A stretch of DNA of 64,000 bases. It comes from an uncultured Dorea sp. GTDB taxonomy: Bacteria; Bacillota; Clostridia; Lachnospirales; Lachnospiraceae. The stretch spans positions 1-64,000 of the forward strand of contig CAJUMF010000013.1 in NCBI GenBank assembly GCA_910586965.1. Reading direction: 5' to 3'. The notes beneath the pieces are model-generated. The model saw only the letters and a list, made by a program, of their open reading frames with translations. It was not told the DNA's origin and did no database searches. This document shows, piece by piece, positions 43,425 through 50,285 of this stretch (position 1 is the first letter of the stretch; every line of letters starts with the position of its first letter). Position numbers and translations under genes: made by a program.

Positions 43425-45473
43425 ATGGCAAAAGTAGAGGCAAAACCAAAAAAAGTTTTGGAGAAAAAGGATTTCCCGTATGACTGGGATGTCATCGAAA
43501 ACACATGGATAACGATGCCGGACGGCTGCAGACTGTCAAGCCGCATCTGGCATCCGAAGACGGATAAACCGCTTCCGACAATTTTTGAGACACAGCCGTA
43601 TCGCAAGCGTGACGGTATGCGCGGCCGTGATGAGCCAATGTACGGATACTTTGCGGGAATGGGCTACAATGTTGTCCGGGTGGATATGCGGGGCGCGGGA
43701 GAGTCTGACCAGTGCTTCTATGATGAGTATCTGAAACAGGAGCAGGATGATGCAGTTGCCTGTATCGAATGGATCAGCAAGCAGCCCTGGTGTGACGGGA
43801 ATGTAGGTATGATGGGGAAATCCTGGAGCGGTTTCAATTCCCTGCAGGTTGCGGCAAGAAGGCCGGAGGCATTAAAAGCGATCATCTGTGTGGGTTTTGT
43901 GGACGAGAGATACGAGCAGGATATCCACTATAAAGGCGGAACACTTCTCAATGACAATTTCTGGTGGGGAAATATTATGCTGGCGTACATGTGTCGTGCC
44001 ATTGACAGCGAGATCAAGCCGGATACCTGGAGAGAGGAGTCCATAAAGCGGCTTGAGGAGATGCCCCTTTGGCCAAAGAACTGGCTGGAGCATCAGACGA
44101 AGGATGATTACTGGAGACATGGTTCTGTAGGCGAGAATTACGACGATATCCAGATACCGGTCTTTGCGCTGGATGGATGGGCGGATTCCTATACCAACAG
44201 CGTCCTTACCCTGATGAATGGCCTGAAGGTCCCGAGAAAGGCTATGATCGGACCGTGGGCGCATGTATTTGCACACGACGGAGCGCCGGCACCGGCCATT
44301 GATTTCCTGGGAGAAGCAACAAAATGGTGGGATAAATGGCTGAAAGGCATGGATAATGATACTTTAGACTGCCCGATGGTACAGGTATGGTTAGAAGACA
44401 GCATGAAGCCGGAGACAGTACACCCGGTGAGCGATGGACGCTGGGTAGGGCTTGACGGATGGCCGTCAGCGGACGTTGCCATGAAGACATTTTCTATGTC
44501 TTACGGAAGGCTTCAGGAAGAAGAGAATACGAAAGAAGAGATTGTAGACTTATGTACGCTGCCGAACCACGGCCTTCTGGCAAATGAGTGGATGGGCGCA
44601 GGAGTTCCGGGAGAGAGTCCGGCAGATATGCGGGTTGATGACGGTATGGCTATGGTATTCGATTCCGAGATGCTTACGGAAGAAGTGGAGATCTTAGGAT
44701 ATCCGGAATTCGAAGTAGAGTTTACCTGCGACAAGCCCAATGCGTTCCTGTACGCAGAGCTTTGCGATATCCATCCAGATGGGGCGGCGACAAGAGTGTC
44801 TTACGGATTGATGAATCTTACTCATCTTGAGGGGCATGACAAGGTGGTCTACTTAGTGGAAGGAAAGAAGTATAAAGCGAAGGTGGAGCTTGATGTGTGC
44901 GGACATCATTTCCCGGCAGGGCACCGGATCCGCTTAAGCATCGCCAACTCCTTCTGGCCGATGATCTGGCCGTCACCGGAGCTTGCTACCTTGAAGCTTG
45001 ATCTGTCTACAGCCAAATTTGCACTTCCGATATTCAGCGGCAAAGATTGCAAGGGACCGGGCATGGAGCCGAAGTGCGCGCCTCTTACACCGATGACTAC
45101 TCTTTCTGAAGGACACGTGGACCGCGAGATCCATTACGACTTGATCACCGATACGTGGACATCTATCACCAACGGCGTCGGCGGAGTATTCGGTGAAGGC
45201 ATCTATCGTTTTGATGATATCGGAACTGTGGTTGAGCATAACTTAAAGCGTGAGCTTACGATGTCCAATAAAGATCCGTTGTCGGCGAAATATACGATTT
45301 ATCAGAAGATGAAGAACGGCCGTGACGGATGGCTTACAGATACGGATATTGTCGTTACGCAGACGGCGGATAAAGAATACTTCTATCTGACAGGCTCTAT
45401 GGATGCCAAGATCAATGACGAACCGGTATTCCACAGAGAGTATAATGAGAAGGTGAAACGTAACGGATTGTAA
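43425..45473 (+). CDS. CocE/NonD-family (X-Pro dipeptidyl-peptidase-like) hydrolase
   Basis: A 682-residue enzyme of the S15/CocE type. The alpha/beta hydrolase core has VDMRGAGESD, the nucleophile motif MGKSWSGFN (Ser133), an LDGWADSYTN block with the probable Asp and GPWAHVFAHD with the probable His. A C-terminal jelly-roll domain starts near residue 400. There is no signal peptide, so it acts in the cytosol on an ester or amide substrate. AGGAGG stands just before the ATG. It shares an operon with the MFS gene and ends at a terminator facing the TetR genes. Confidence 0.87.
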   Translation: MAKVEAKPKKVLEKKDFPYDWDVIENTWITMPDGCRLSSRIWHPKTDKPLPTIFETQPYRKRDGMRGRDEPMYGYFAGMGYNVVRVDMRGAGESDQCFYDEYLKQEQDDAVACIEWISKQPWCDGNVGMMGKSWSGFNSLQVAARRPEALKAIICVGFVDERYEQDIHYKGGTLLNDNFWWGNIMLAYMCRAIDSEIKPDTWREESIKRLEEMPLWPKNWLEHQTKDDYWRHGSVGENYDDIQIPVFALDGWADSYTNSVLTLMNGLKVPRKAMIGPWAHVFAHDGAPAPAIDFLGEATKWWDKWLKGMDNDTLDCPMVQVWLEDSMKPETVHPVSDGRWVGLDGWPSADVAMKTFSMSYGRLQEEENTKEEIVDLCTLPNHGLLANEWMGAGVPGESPADMRVDDGMAMVFDSEMLTEEVEILGYPEFEVEFTCDKPNAFLYAELCDIHPDGAATRVSYGLMNLTHLEGHDKVVYLVEGKKYKAKVELDVCGHHFPAGHRIRLSIANSFWPMIWPSPELATLKLDLSTAKFALPIFSGKDCKGPGMEPKCAPLTPMTTLSEGHVDREIHYDLITDTWTSITNGVGGVFGEGIYRFDDIGTVVEHNLKRELTMSNKDPLSAKYTIYQKMKNGRDGWLTDTDIVVTQTADKEYFYLTGSMDAKINDEPVFHREYNEKVKRNGL

Positions 45474-45490
45474 GATTATTAGGAAAAATG

Positions 45491-45523
45491 GATTGCCAGC
45501 GGATTTTTCTGCTGGCAATTTTA
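45491..45523. terminator. terminator between hydrolase and TetR genes
   Basis: TTGCCAGC (45493) pairs with GCTGGCAA (45511) around a T-rich loop, followed by TTTTA. It ends the MFS/hydrolase operon and may also serve the opposite strand. Confidence 0.82.
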
Positions 45524-45560
45524 TGTTCGGCTTTATTTTTCACTGCGCGGATACAGATGT

Positions 45561-46220
45561 TCAGCGGGGCTGCAGATTGAGGATAAAGCAGATATAGTGA
45601 TGCATCTTTTCTGTATAATACTTCAAATCCTCCGGGGATTGTTTCTTTTGGATCTTCTGTGTGTGGAGAAGATGATGGTATGCGCTGACGATCAGTTCAC
45701 TTATGGTATCGATCTGCTCCAGAGAGCGGTTCTCCTCCTCTAAAAGCTCTTTAAGAGGCATCAGATTGCGTGTGCTCAACTGGTAATTGGAAAAGATTGG
45801 GTATAAGGTATCAGAAGTCTCAGGAAGCTCTTCCGGGAAAAGCTCATAATACCGGTTGCAGATACTCTCAAGAGAGCTGCTGTGCTTGTTAAAAAAGATC
45901 TGGTAAAAAGCATCCGGATACTGAAAAGATATCTCGCAGAATACATCCCACATAATAAAAAAACGTTCCCTGGCAGAAATACAGCCCTTTAAAGCTTTTT
46001 CCACTTTCTTATTATAAAGGGAAAGATATTTTAATGATGCAAAGAGGATCACGTGGTCCAGATCCTCAAAATAATTGTACAGAGTGGCATTATTATACCC
46101 GGCGCCATCAGCTACCTTCCGCAGGGTGACCCCGGCAATCCCTTCTTTATTCATGATATCCTGCGCTGCTTTGATAAAATAAGTCAGCATCCTTTTTTTC
46201 TTTAATTCTTGATTAGCCAT
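45561..46220 (-). CDS. TetR/AcrR-family regulator 1 of the element
   Basis: A 219-residue regulator. Residues 8-55 hold the helix-turn-helix: AAQDIMNKEGIAGVTLRKVA followed by NNATLYNYFEDLDHV. The C-terminal ligand domain is all helical. The start at 46220 (MANQELKK) matches the start of its paralogue next door; an upstream in-frame ATG at 46241 is not used. It lies between converging operons and probably represses the MFS/hydrolase operon until a ligand binds. It is very similar to regulator 2, so the two arose by gene duplication. Confidence 0.87.
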   Translation of the reverse strand: MANQELKKKRMLTYFIKAAQDIMNKEGIAGVTLRKVADGAGYNNATLYNYFEDLDHVILFASLKYLSLYNKKVEKALKGCISARERFFIMWDVFCEISFQYPDAFYQIFFNKHSSSLESICNRYYELFPEELPETSDTLYPIFSNYQLSTRNLMPLKELLEEENRSLEQIDTISELIVSAYHHLLHTQKIQKKQSPEDLKYYTEKMHHYICFILNLQPR

Positions 46221-46256
46221 ACGTCTCTTCCCTCTGATCATGATTACATAATTCTT

Positions 46257-46286
46257 ATTATATCACCAGGATAACCTATGATTCAA
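46257..46286 (-). promoter_or_regulatory. promoter of TetR gene 1
   Basis: On the minus strand TTGAAT (46286-46281) and TATAAT (46262-46257) are 18 bases apart. A copy of the ATCATGATTACA-type motif lies just downstream at 46236-46254 and another upstream at 46327, so autoregulation is plausible. Confidence 0.6.
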
Positions 46287-46338
46287 CAAAAAATAACCAA
46301 AAGTGTAAAAATAACATAAAAGTAAAATATAATTATGA

Positions 46339-46995
46339 TTACACAATCAGATGAAGGATAAAGGCAAGATACTGACGCATCCGATCGGTATACTGTTTAA
46401 TGCTTTCTTTGTCGGTAGCTTTCGCAGACAGACAGTCAAAAAGCAGACGTTGATAGGCAGAGACAATCAGCTCGTTCATCAGGTCGATAGACGCTGTTGT
46501 CTGTCCTGTTTCCTTAAGCAGAGGCTCAAGCACCAGGTAGTTGCGAGTCAGAAGCCGGTAGTCTGAAATGATCGGATAGAGCGAACTGGTAGAAGCTGCC
46601 CGTTCTTCCGGGAAAATGTCATAATATTGCTTGCAGATGAGGTCAAGGGAATTGCTGTGTCTGGTAAAAAATATCTGGTGGAAGGCTTCCGGGTATTGAA
46701 AAGAGATGTTACAGAAAGTATCCCAGGAAATAAAAAAAGTATCTTTGGCTGATCTGCTGTTCTTTAACTGCAGGTCAAGTTCTTTGTTGTAGATTTGGAG
46801 ATATTTTAAAGAGGCAAACAAGATCACATGGTCAAGGTCATCAAAATAGTGGTATATAGTTGCAGTATTGTAACCTGCACCGTCCGCAACCTTTCTCAGG
46901 GTGATGCCTGAGATTCCTTCTTTTTCCATAATATCCTGTGCAGAGCGGATGAAATAAGAGAGCATCCGTCTGGTTTTGATTTCTTTATTATTCAT
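46339..46995 (-). CDS. TetR/AcrR-family regulator 2 of the element
   Basis: A 218-residue paralogue of regulator 1. The helix-turn-helix reads EGISGITLRKVADGAGYNTA and continues TIYHYFDDLDHVILF. The two share almost the whole helix-turn-helix and keep a common pattern in the ligand domain (FRCISFQYPEAF-like blocks), but differ near the C terminus. They may bind the same operators and answer to different ligands, or form heterodimers. A strong promoter lies just upstream, only 25 bases from the right end of the element. Confidence 0.87.
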   Translation of the reverse strand: MNNKEIKTRRMLSYFIRSAQDIMEKEGISGITLRKVADGAGYNTATIYHYFDDLDHVILFASLKYLQIYNKELDLQLKNSRSAKDTFFISWDTFCNISFQYPEAFHQIFFTRHSNSLDLICKQYYDIFPEERAASTSSLYPIISDYRLLTRNYLVLEPLLKETGQTTASIDLMNELIVSAYQRLLFDCLSAKATDKESIKQYTDRMRQYLAFILHLIV

Positions 46996-47028
46996 GGCAC
47001 ATTTCCTTACTGCTTAAAATTCATACAG

Positions 47029-47058
47029 ATTATAACAAAAAAATATAAAATCCGTCAA
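47029..47058 (-). promoter_or_regulatory. promoter of TetR gene 2 next to the element end
   Basis: On the minus strand TTGACG (47058-47053) and TATAAT (47034-47029) are 18 bases apart. Transcription runs from the right element end inward. Confidence 0.7.
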
Positions 47059-47077
47059 TATTTCTGTCTCCTATTTT

Positions 47078-47102
47078 TAAACGACGCTTGTGTGGCAATG
47101 GC
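47078..47102. other. attR of the serine-recombinase element
   Basis: The right junction. TGTGTGGC (47089-47096) repeats the core at 36389, and GACGC precedes it in both. The sequence to the right continues the carboxypeptidase gene in the correct frame; the sequence to the left (TTTTTAAAC) is element. Confidence 0.85.
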
Positions 47103-47877
47103 GGAATTTATCGCTGGCAGCGAGGAGGAATTCGTGAACAGGATGAATGAGCGGGCCAAAGGCCTTGGCATGGAGAATACGACCTTTAAAAATTGCAACG
47201 GCCTTGATACCAACGGGCATCTGACGACAGCCAGGGACATTGCCCTTATGTCCAGAGAGTTAATAAGCAAATATCCGCAGATCCACGACTATTGTATGAT
47301 CTGGATGGAAAATATCATCCACAAGACGAAAAAGGGAGAGAAGGAATTCGGACTCAGCAACACAAATAAGCTGGTCCGCCATTACGAGTATGCCACGGGA
47401 CTTAAAACCGGCTCTACCAGCAAGGCAAAGTTCTGTATCTCTGCCACAGCTAAAAAAGAGGATATGGAGCTGATCGCGGTGATCATGGCGGCAAATGACA
47501 GCAAGCTTCGCAACAAAGACGCCATCACCCTGTTCAATTACGGCTTTGGGAAATGTCAGAAGTACATAGAAGACGGAGTTAAAGCAGTAAAGCCGGTCAA
47601 GGTGAAGCGAGGAGTTAAGGAGAAGGTGGATGTAGCGCAGAAAGAGCCTTTCTTCTATGTAGATGCCACAGGAGCCGACTTAAGTACGATAGAGCGCAAG
47701 GTCACAGTAAAAAAGAATCTGAAGGCACCGGTGAAAAAAGGGAAGAAAGTAGGAGAGGCAGCGTACTATCTTGGAGGAGAGAAAATCGGGAGCATAGACA
47801 TTGTCACAGAGGAAACAGTTAAGGAGGTAAGCTATAAAAGCGCTGTGGGCGATGTAGTGAAAAAGATGTTGTTATAG
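47083..47877 (+). pseudogene. D-Ala-D-Ala carboxypeptidase, C-terminal part, split by a mobile element
   Basis: The second half of the enzyme begun at 35870. It continues DACVAMAEFIAGSEEEFV, then FKNCNGLDTNGH and the third active-site motif KTG (ATGLKTGST, residues 279-281 of the joined protein), and ends with the PBP5-type C-terminal domain. It has no start or promoter of its own. A GTG at 47092 could in principle start translation but without a ribosome binding site. Joined with the first part it gives 435 residues, a normal length for a PBP5/DacF-like peptidoglycan carboxypeptidase. Confidence 0.88.
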
Positions 47878-47885
47878 GCAGTACA

Positions 47886-47931
47886 AAGAGTGCAGAGTCT
47901 GAAAAGTTTCGGATTTTGCACTTTAATTTTA
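47886..47931 (+). terminator. terminator after the carboxypeptidase gene
   Basis: AGTGCA...TCTGAA pairs with TTCGGA...TGCACT around AAAG, followed by TTAATTTT. It is the natural end of the interrupted gene. Confidence 0.7.
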
Positions 47932-47933
47932 TA

Positions 47934-48281
47934 TTATTTTAGGGGTGTTAAATTATTTACAGCTTCAATATAATCGCGTAAAATTCTAACAGCATATCCA
48001 CGTGCTTTGGGTTCCATAGAGTGTAGCATCTCTATTATCATATCTGTTTCAAAATCTTCGTGTTTTCCATAAATGATATAATCAGCAGAGATGTTGGTAG
48101 CATTGCAAATTTTACATAGTGTTTTCGTAGTGATGGCCTTTTTTCCATTTTCAACTGCAGATAGAAAGCTAGTGGAAATATTACATTTTTCGCTGAATTC
48201 TTCCCTTGTCATGTTCAAAACTTCCCGCACCTCACGTATCCTTAAGCCGATAATTAAATTAAAATCCTTATCTAATTCCAT
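47934..48281 (-). CDS. XRE-family helix-turn-helix regulator of the secretion locus
   Basis: A 115-residue protein. Residues 10-65 form an XRE/Cro-type helix-turn-helix (MTREEFSEKCNISTSFLSAV, then NGKKAITTKTLCKIC). The start at 48281 is chosen because AAAGGAG precedes it; a TTG at 48302 is less likely. The gene is divergent from the first kinase gene. Three identical palindromes TTCTATAGAA lie in the space between, one of them inside the kinase promoter, so this protein very probably represses or times the whole secretion operon and its own gene. Confidence 0.87.
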   Translation of the reverse strand: MELDKDFNLIIGLRIREVREVLNMTREEFSEKCNISTSFLSAVENGKKAITTKTLCKICNATNISADYIIYGKHEDFETDMIIEMLHSMEPKARGYAVRILRDYIEAVNNLTPLK

Positions 48282-48342
48282 AGAGAGTAAGACTCCTTTC
48301 AATAATGATTTTAGTGTAGCAAAAGATGGAATAATAAAAATC

Positions 48343-48403
48343 TTCTATAGAATCAATTAACATATTCTATAGAATTGACAAAAAACTTCTATAGAATTAT
48401 AAT
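48343..48403 (+). promoter_or_regulatory. promoter of the kinase/type VII operon with three phased operators
   Basis: TTGACA (48375) and TATAAT (48398) are 17 bases apart, a consensus promoter. The perfect palindrome TTCTATAGAA occurs at 48343, 48365 and 48387, exactly 22 bp apart, about two helix turns. The second ends at the edge of the -35 box and the third fills the spacer, so a bound repressor would shut the promoter. The first may serve the divergent XRE gene. Confidence 0.87.
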
Positions 48404-48434
48404 TAGAAGAAAAAAGAGAGATTTATAGAATTTC

Positions 48435-50225
48435 ATGGAAAAAGACAGAAGCAGATGGAAAGAATGGAAGATTGACGAACTAATAGGACAGGGGGCCTTT
48501 GGAAAAGTCTATAAGATTTCTAAAGAAGATTTTGGACATGTATATGGAGCAGCATTAAAGATCATCGAAATTCCGCAGAACATGTCAGAAGTGGAATACG
48601 TTAGAAATGAAGGGATGGATGAGGAAAGCATTAATTCTTATTTTTACGGGATAGCAGAAGATGTAGTAAAAGAGTTTGAATTAATGTCAAAGCTAAAAGG
48701 TAATACAAATATTGTAAGTTACGAAGACCATATGATAGAAGCCAAGGATAATGGATATGGATGGGAAATCAGCATCCGAATGGAGCTTTTGACACCCTTG
48801 GAAAAGTACATAAGGAAACGGATGTTTTCTGTCAAGGATGTAATATTGCTAGGGATTGATATATGTAAAGGACTTGAGCGTTGTCAAAAGCAAAATATTA
48901 TTCATCGAGATATTAAGCCGGACAATATATTTGTGACAGAATTTGGTGATTATAAACTGGGTGATTTCGGAATTGCCAGGAAATTAGAACAGACATCGAA
49001 TGCAATATCGAAAAAGGGAACTTGTGTTTTTATGGCACCGGAAATATATAAAGCGATTCCTTATGATTCAACGGTAGATATTTATTCTTTAGGGATAGTA
49101 ATGTATCGATATTTGAATAACAAACGCGTTCCTTTTCTCCCACCGTATCCAGAGCCTATCAGGTATTCTGACAAAGAGAAGGCGAATCTTTTGCGATTAA
49201 GCGGGACAGAAATAAGCCCTCCTTGCAATGGGGGCAGTAAGTTGGCAGAGATTATACTAAAGGCATGCGCATATGAACCTGCAAATCGGTATAAAACTGC
49301 ATCAGATTTGCGAAGAGATTTGGAAAAAGTGCTATATCAGAGCCAGGATGAAAATTTAGATATGATTTTATTCTGGGAAGAAAAATTATCAGGAGAAAAT
49401 GAGGACGAGATAAAAGAACATCAGATTGATGAAACGGTATTAATGTTTGCAGATGATTCAAAAAAGAATTATGAAAGCGTGCAAGTACCAAAAACAGATG
49501 TTGAAATAAAAAGTAAAAGCCTGGAAATAGTGGGGAAAAACAAAAGACCGGAAACAGAACGGATGCATAAATGTGAGAAATCGAAGCTTTTTCTTTATCT
49601 ACCTAAACTAATGATAATAATTGTGATTTTGATTTCGGGATTATGTGGTTTGAAATTTTCAGTTCTGAGAAGTCAAAAATTTTTTGAAGCTGCTAATGCC
49701 ATAGAAAAAGAAAAGAGTAAATTATCAGAAAACTTATTTGAAATATTTTCTGAGATGTATAAAAAATATGATTTGATAATTAATGAAAAGTATGTTTCTA
49801 CAGATGCCCTTAGTTTAGAACGGGATGAACTTCTTGGAATGTGGTCTGGTTCATACATTGGTATGTCAAATCAAAAGAAAATCGAAAAATCAATAGATAT
49901 TTATATTGGAGATTGTGATGAAACAGGAAAAGTAAAAGGTGTAGTCGGGGTAGAAAATGGAGATGCAGGATATTATTATTTTGAAGGTGTGTCGGACTAT
50001 GTTAGAGGTACTTTAACATTCGAAAGAAAAAAATGGTTATCGCCAAATCCAGATCGATTAAAGAAACTTACTTATTCCACAACATATGACAGAAACTTAC
50101 AAAGCTTTTCCGGATATATTGTTTCAGATCCTCAGCGAAAAATATCTTTTATTAAAACAGAATCAAATCCCGAACTTATTCAGTATTGGGAAAAAAGAAA
50201 AAGTTTAATGAGAAAATATAATTGA
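48435..50225 (+). CDS. membrane Ser/Thr protein kinase 1, beta-rich outer domain
   Basis: A 596-residue Hanks-type kinase. Residues 1-300 hold the kinase: GQGAFGKV (18-25), Lys42, HRDIKPDN (catalytic Asp159), DFG (177-179) and APE. A cytosolic linker contains DETVLMF (Thr334), a motif repeated in the other two kinases and in EssC. One membrane segment (388-408) leads to an outer domain of about 180 residues ending in a beta-rich part (LLGMWSGSYIGMSNQKK and later YYYFEGVSD). It leads the operon of the secretion locus and has the operator-controlled promoter just before it. It should phosphorylate threonines in response to an outside signal. Confidence 0.9.
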   Translation: MEKDRSRWKEWKIDELIGQGAFGKVYKISKEDFGHVYGAALKIIEIPQNMSEVEYVRNEGMDEESINSYFYGIAEDVVKEFELMSKLKGNTNIVSYEDHMIEAKDNGYGWEISIRMELLTPLEKYIRKRMFSVKDVILLGIDICKGLERCQKQNIIHRDIKPDNIFVTEFGDYKLGDFGIARKLEQTSNAISKKGTCVFMAPEIYKAIPYDSTVDIYSLGIVMYRYLNNKRVPFLPPYPEPIRYSDKEKANLLRLSGTEISPPCNGGSKLAEIILKACAYEPANRYKTASDLRRDLEKVLYQSQDENLDMILFWEEKLSGENEDEIKEHQIDETVLMFADDSKKNYESVQVPKTDVEIKSKSLEIVGKNKRPETERMHKCEKSKLFLYLPKLMIIIVILISGLCGLKFSVLRSQKFFEAANAIEKEKSKLSENLFEIFSEMYKKYDLIINEKYVSTDALSLERDELLGMWSGSYIGMSNQKKIEKSIDIYIGDCDETGKVKGVVGVENGDAGYYYFEGVSDYVRGTLTFERKKWLSPNPDRLKKLTYSTTYDRNLQSFSGYIVSDPQRKISFIKTESNPELIQYWEKRKSLMRKYN

Positions 50226-50285
50226 TGAATGGATGAATTGGCTTGTGTATTAGTTAGCTAGAAACCATAAACAGGTGAAAAAGAT

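Larger units (their letters stand above)
36389..47088. mobile_element. 10.7-kb serine-recombinase integrative element in a D-Ala-D-Ala carboxypeptidase gene
   Basis: Both ends carry the same core sequence and the two flanks join into one uninterrupted carboxypeptidase gene. Inside are a large serine recombinase with a small upstream gene, a chemoreceptor, an APC transporter, an MFS transporter, a CocE-like hydrolase and two TetR regulators. There are no conjugation, phage structural or replication genes, so it is a small integrative element that needs help to move between cells. Joining the inner ends gives a circular form whose attP is an imperfect palindrome centred on TG. Confidence 0.87.

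Noticed and set aside
36389..47088. Conjugative transposon or prophage
   Set aside because: No relaxase, coupling protein, mating-pair or phage structural gene lies between the att sites; only the recombinase and cargo are present.
48343..48396. CRISPR-like repeat array
   Set aside because: The 10-bp repeats are palindromic operators with 12-bp AT-rich gaps, far too short for CRISPR, and sit inside a promoter.
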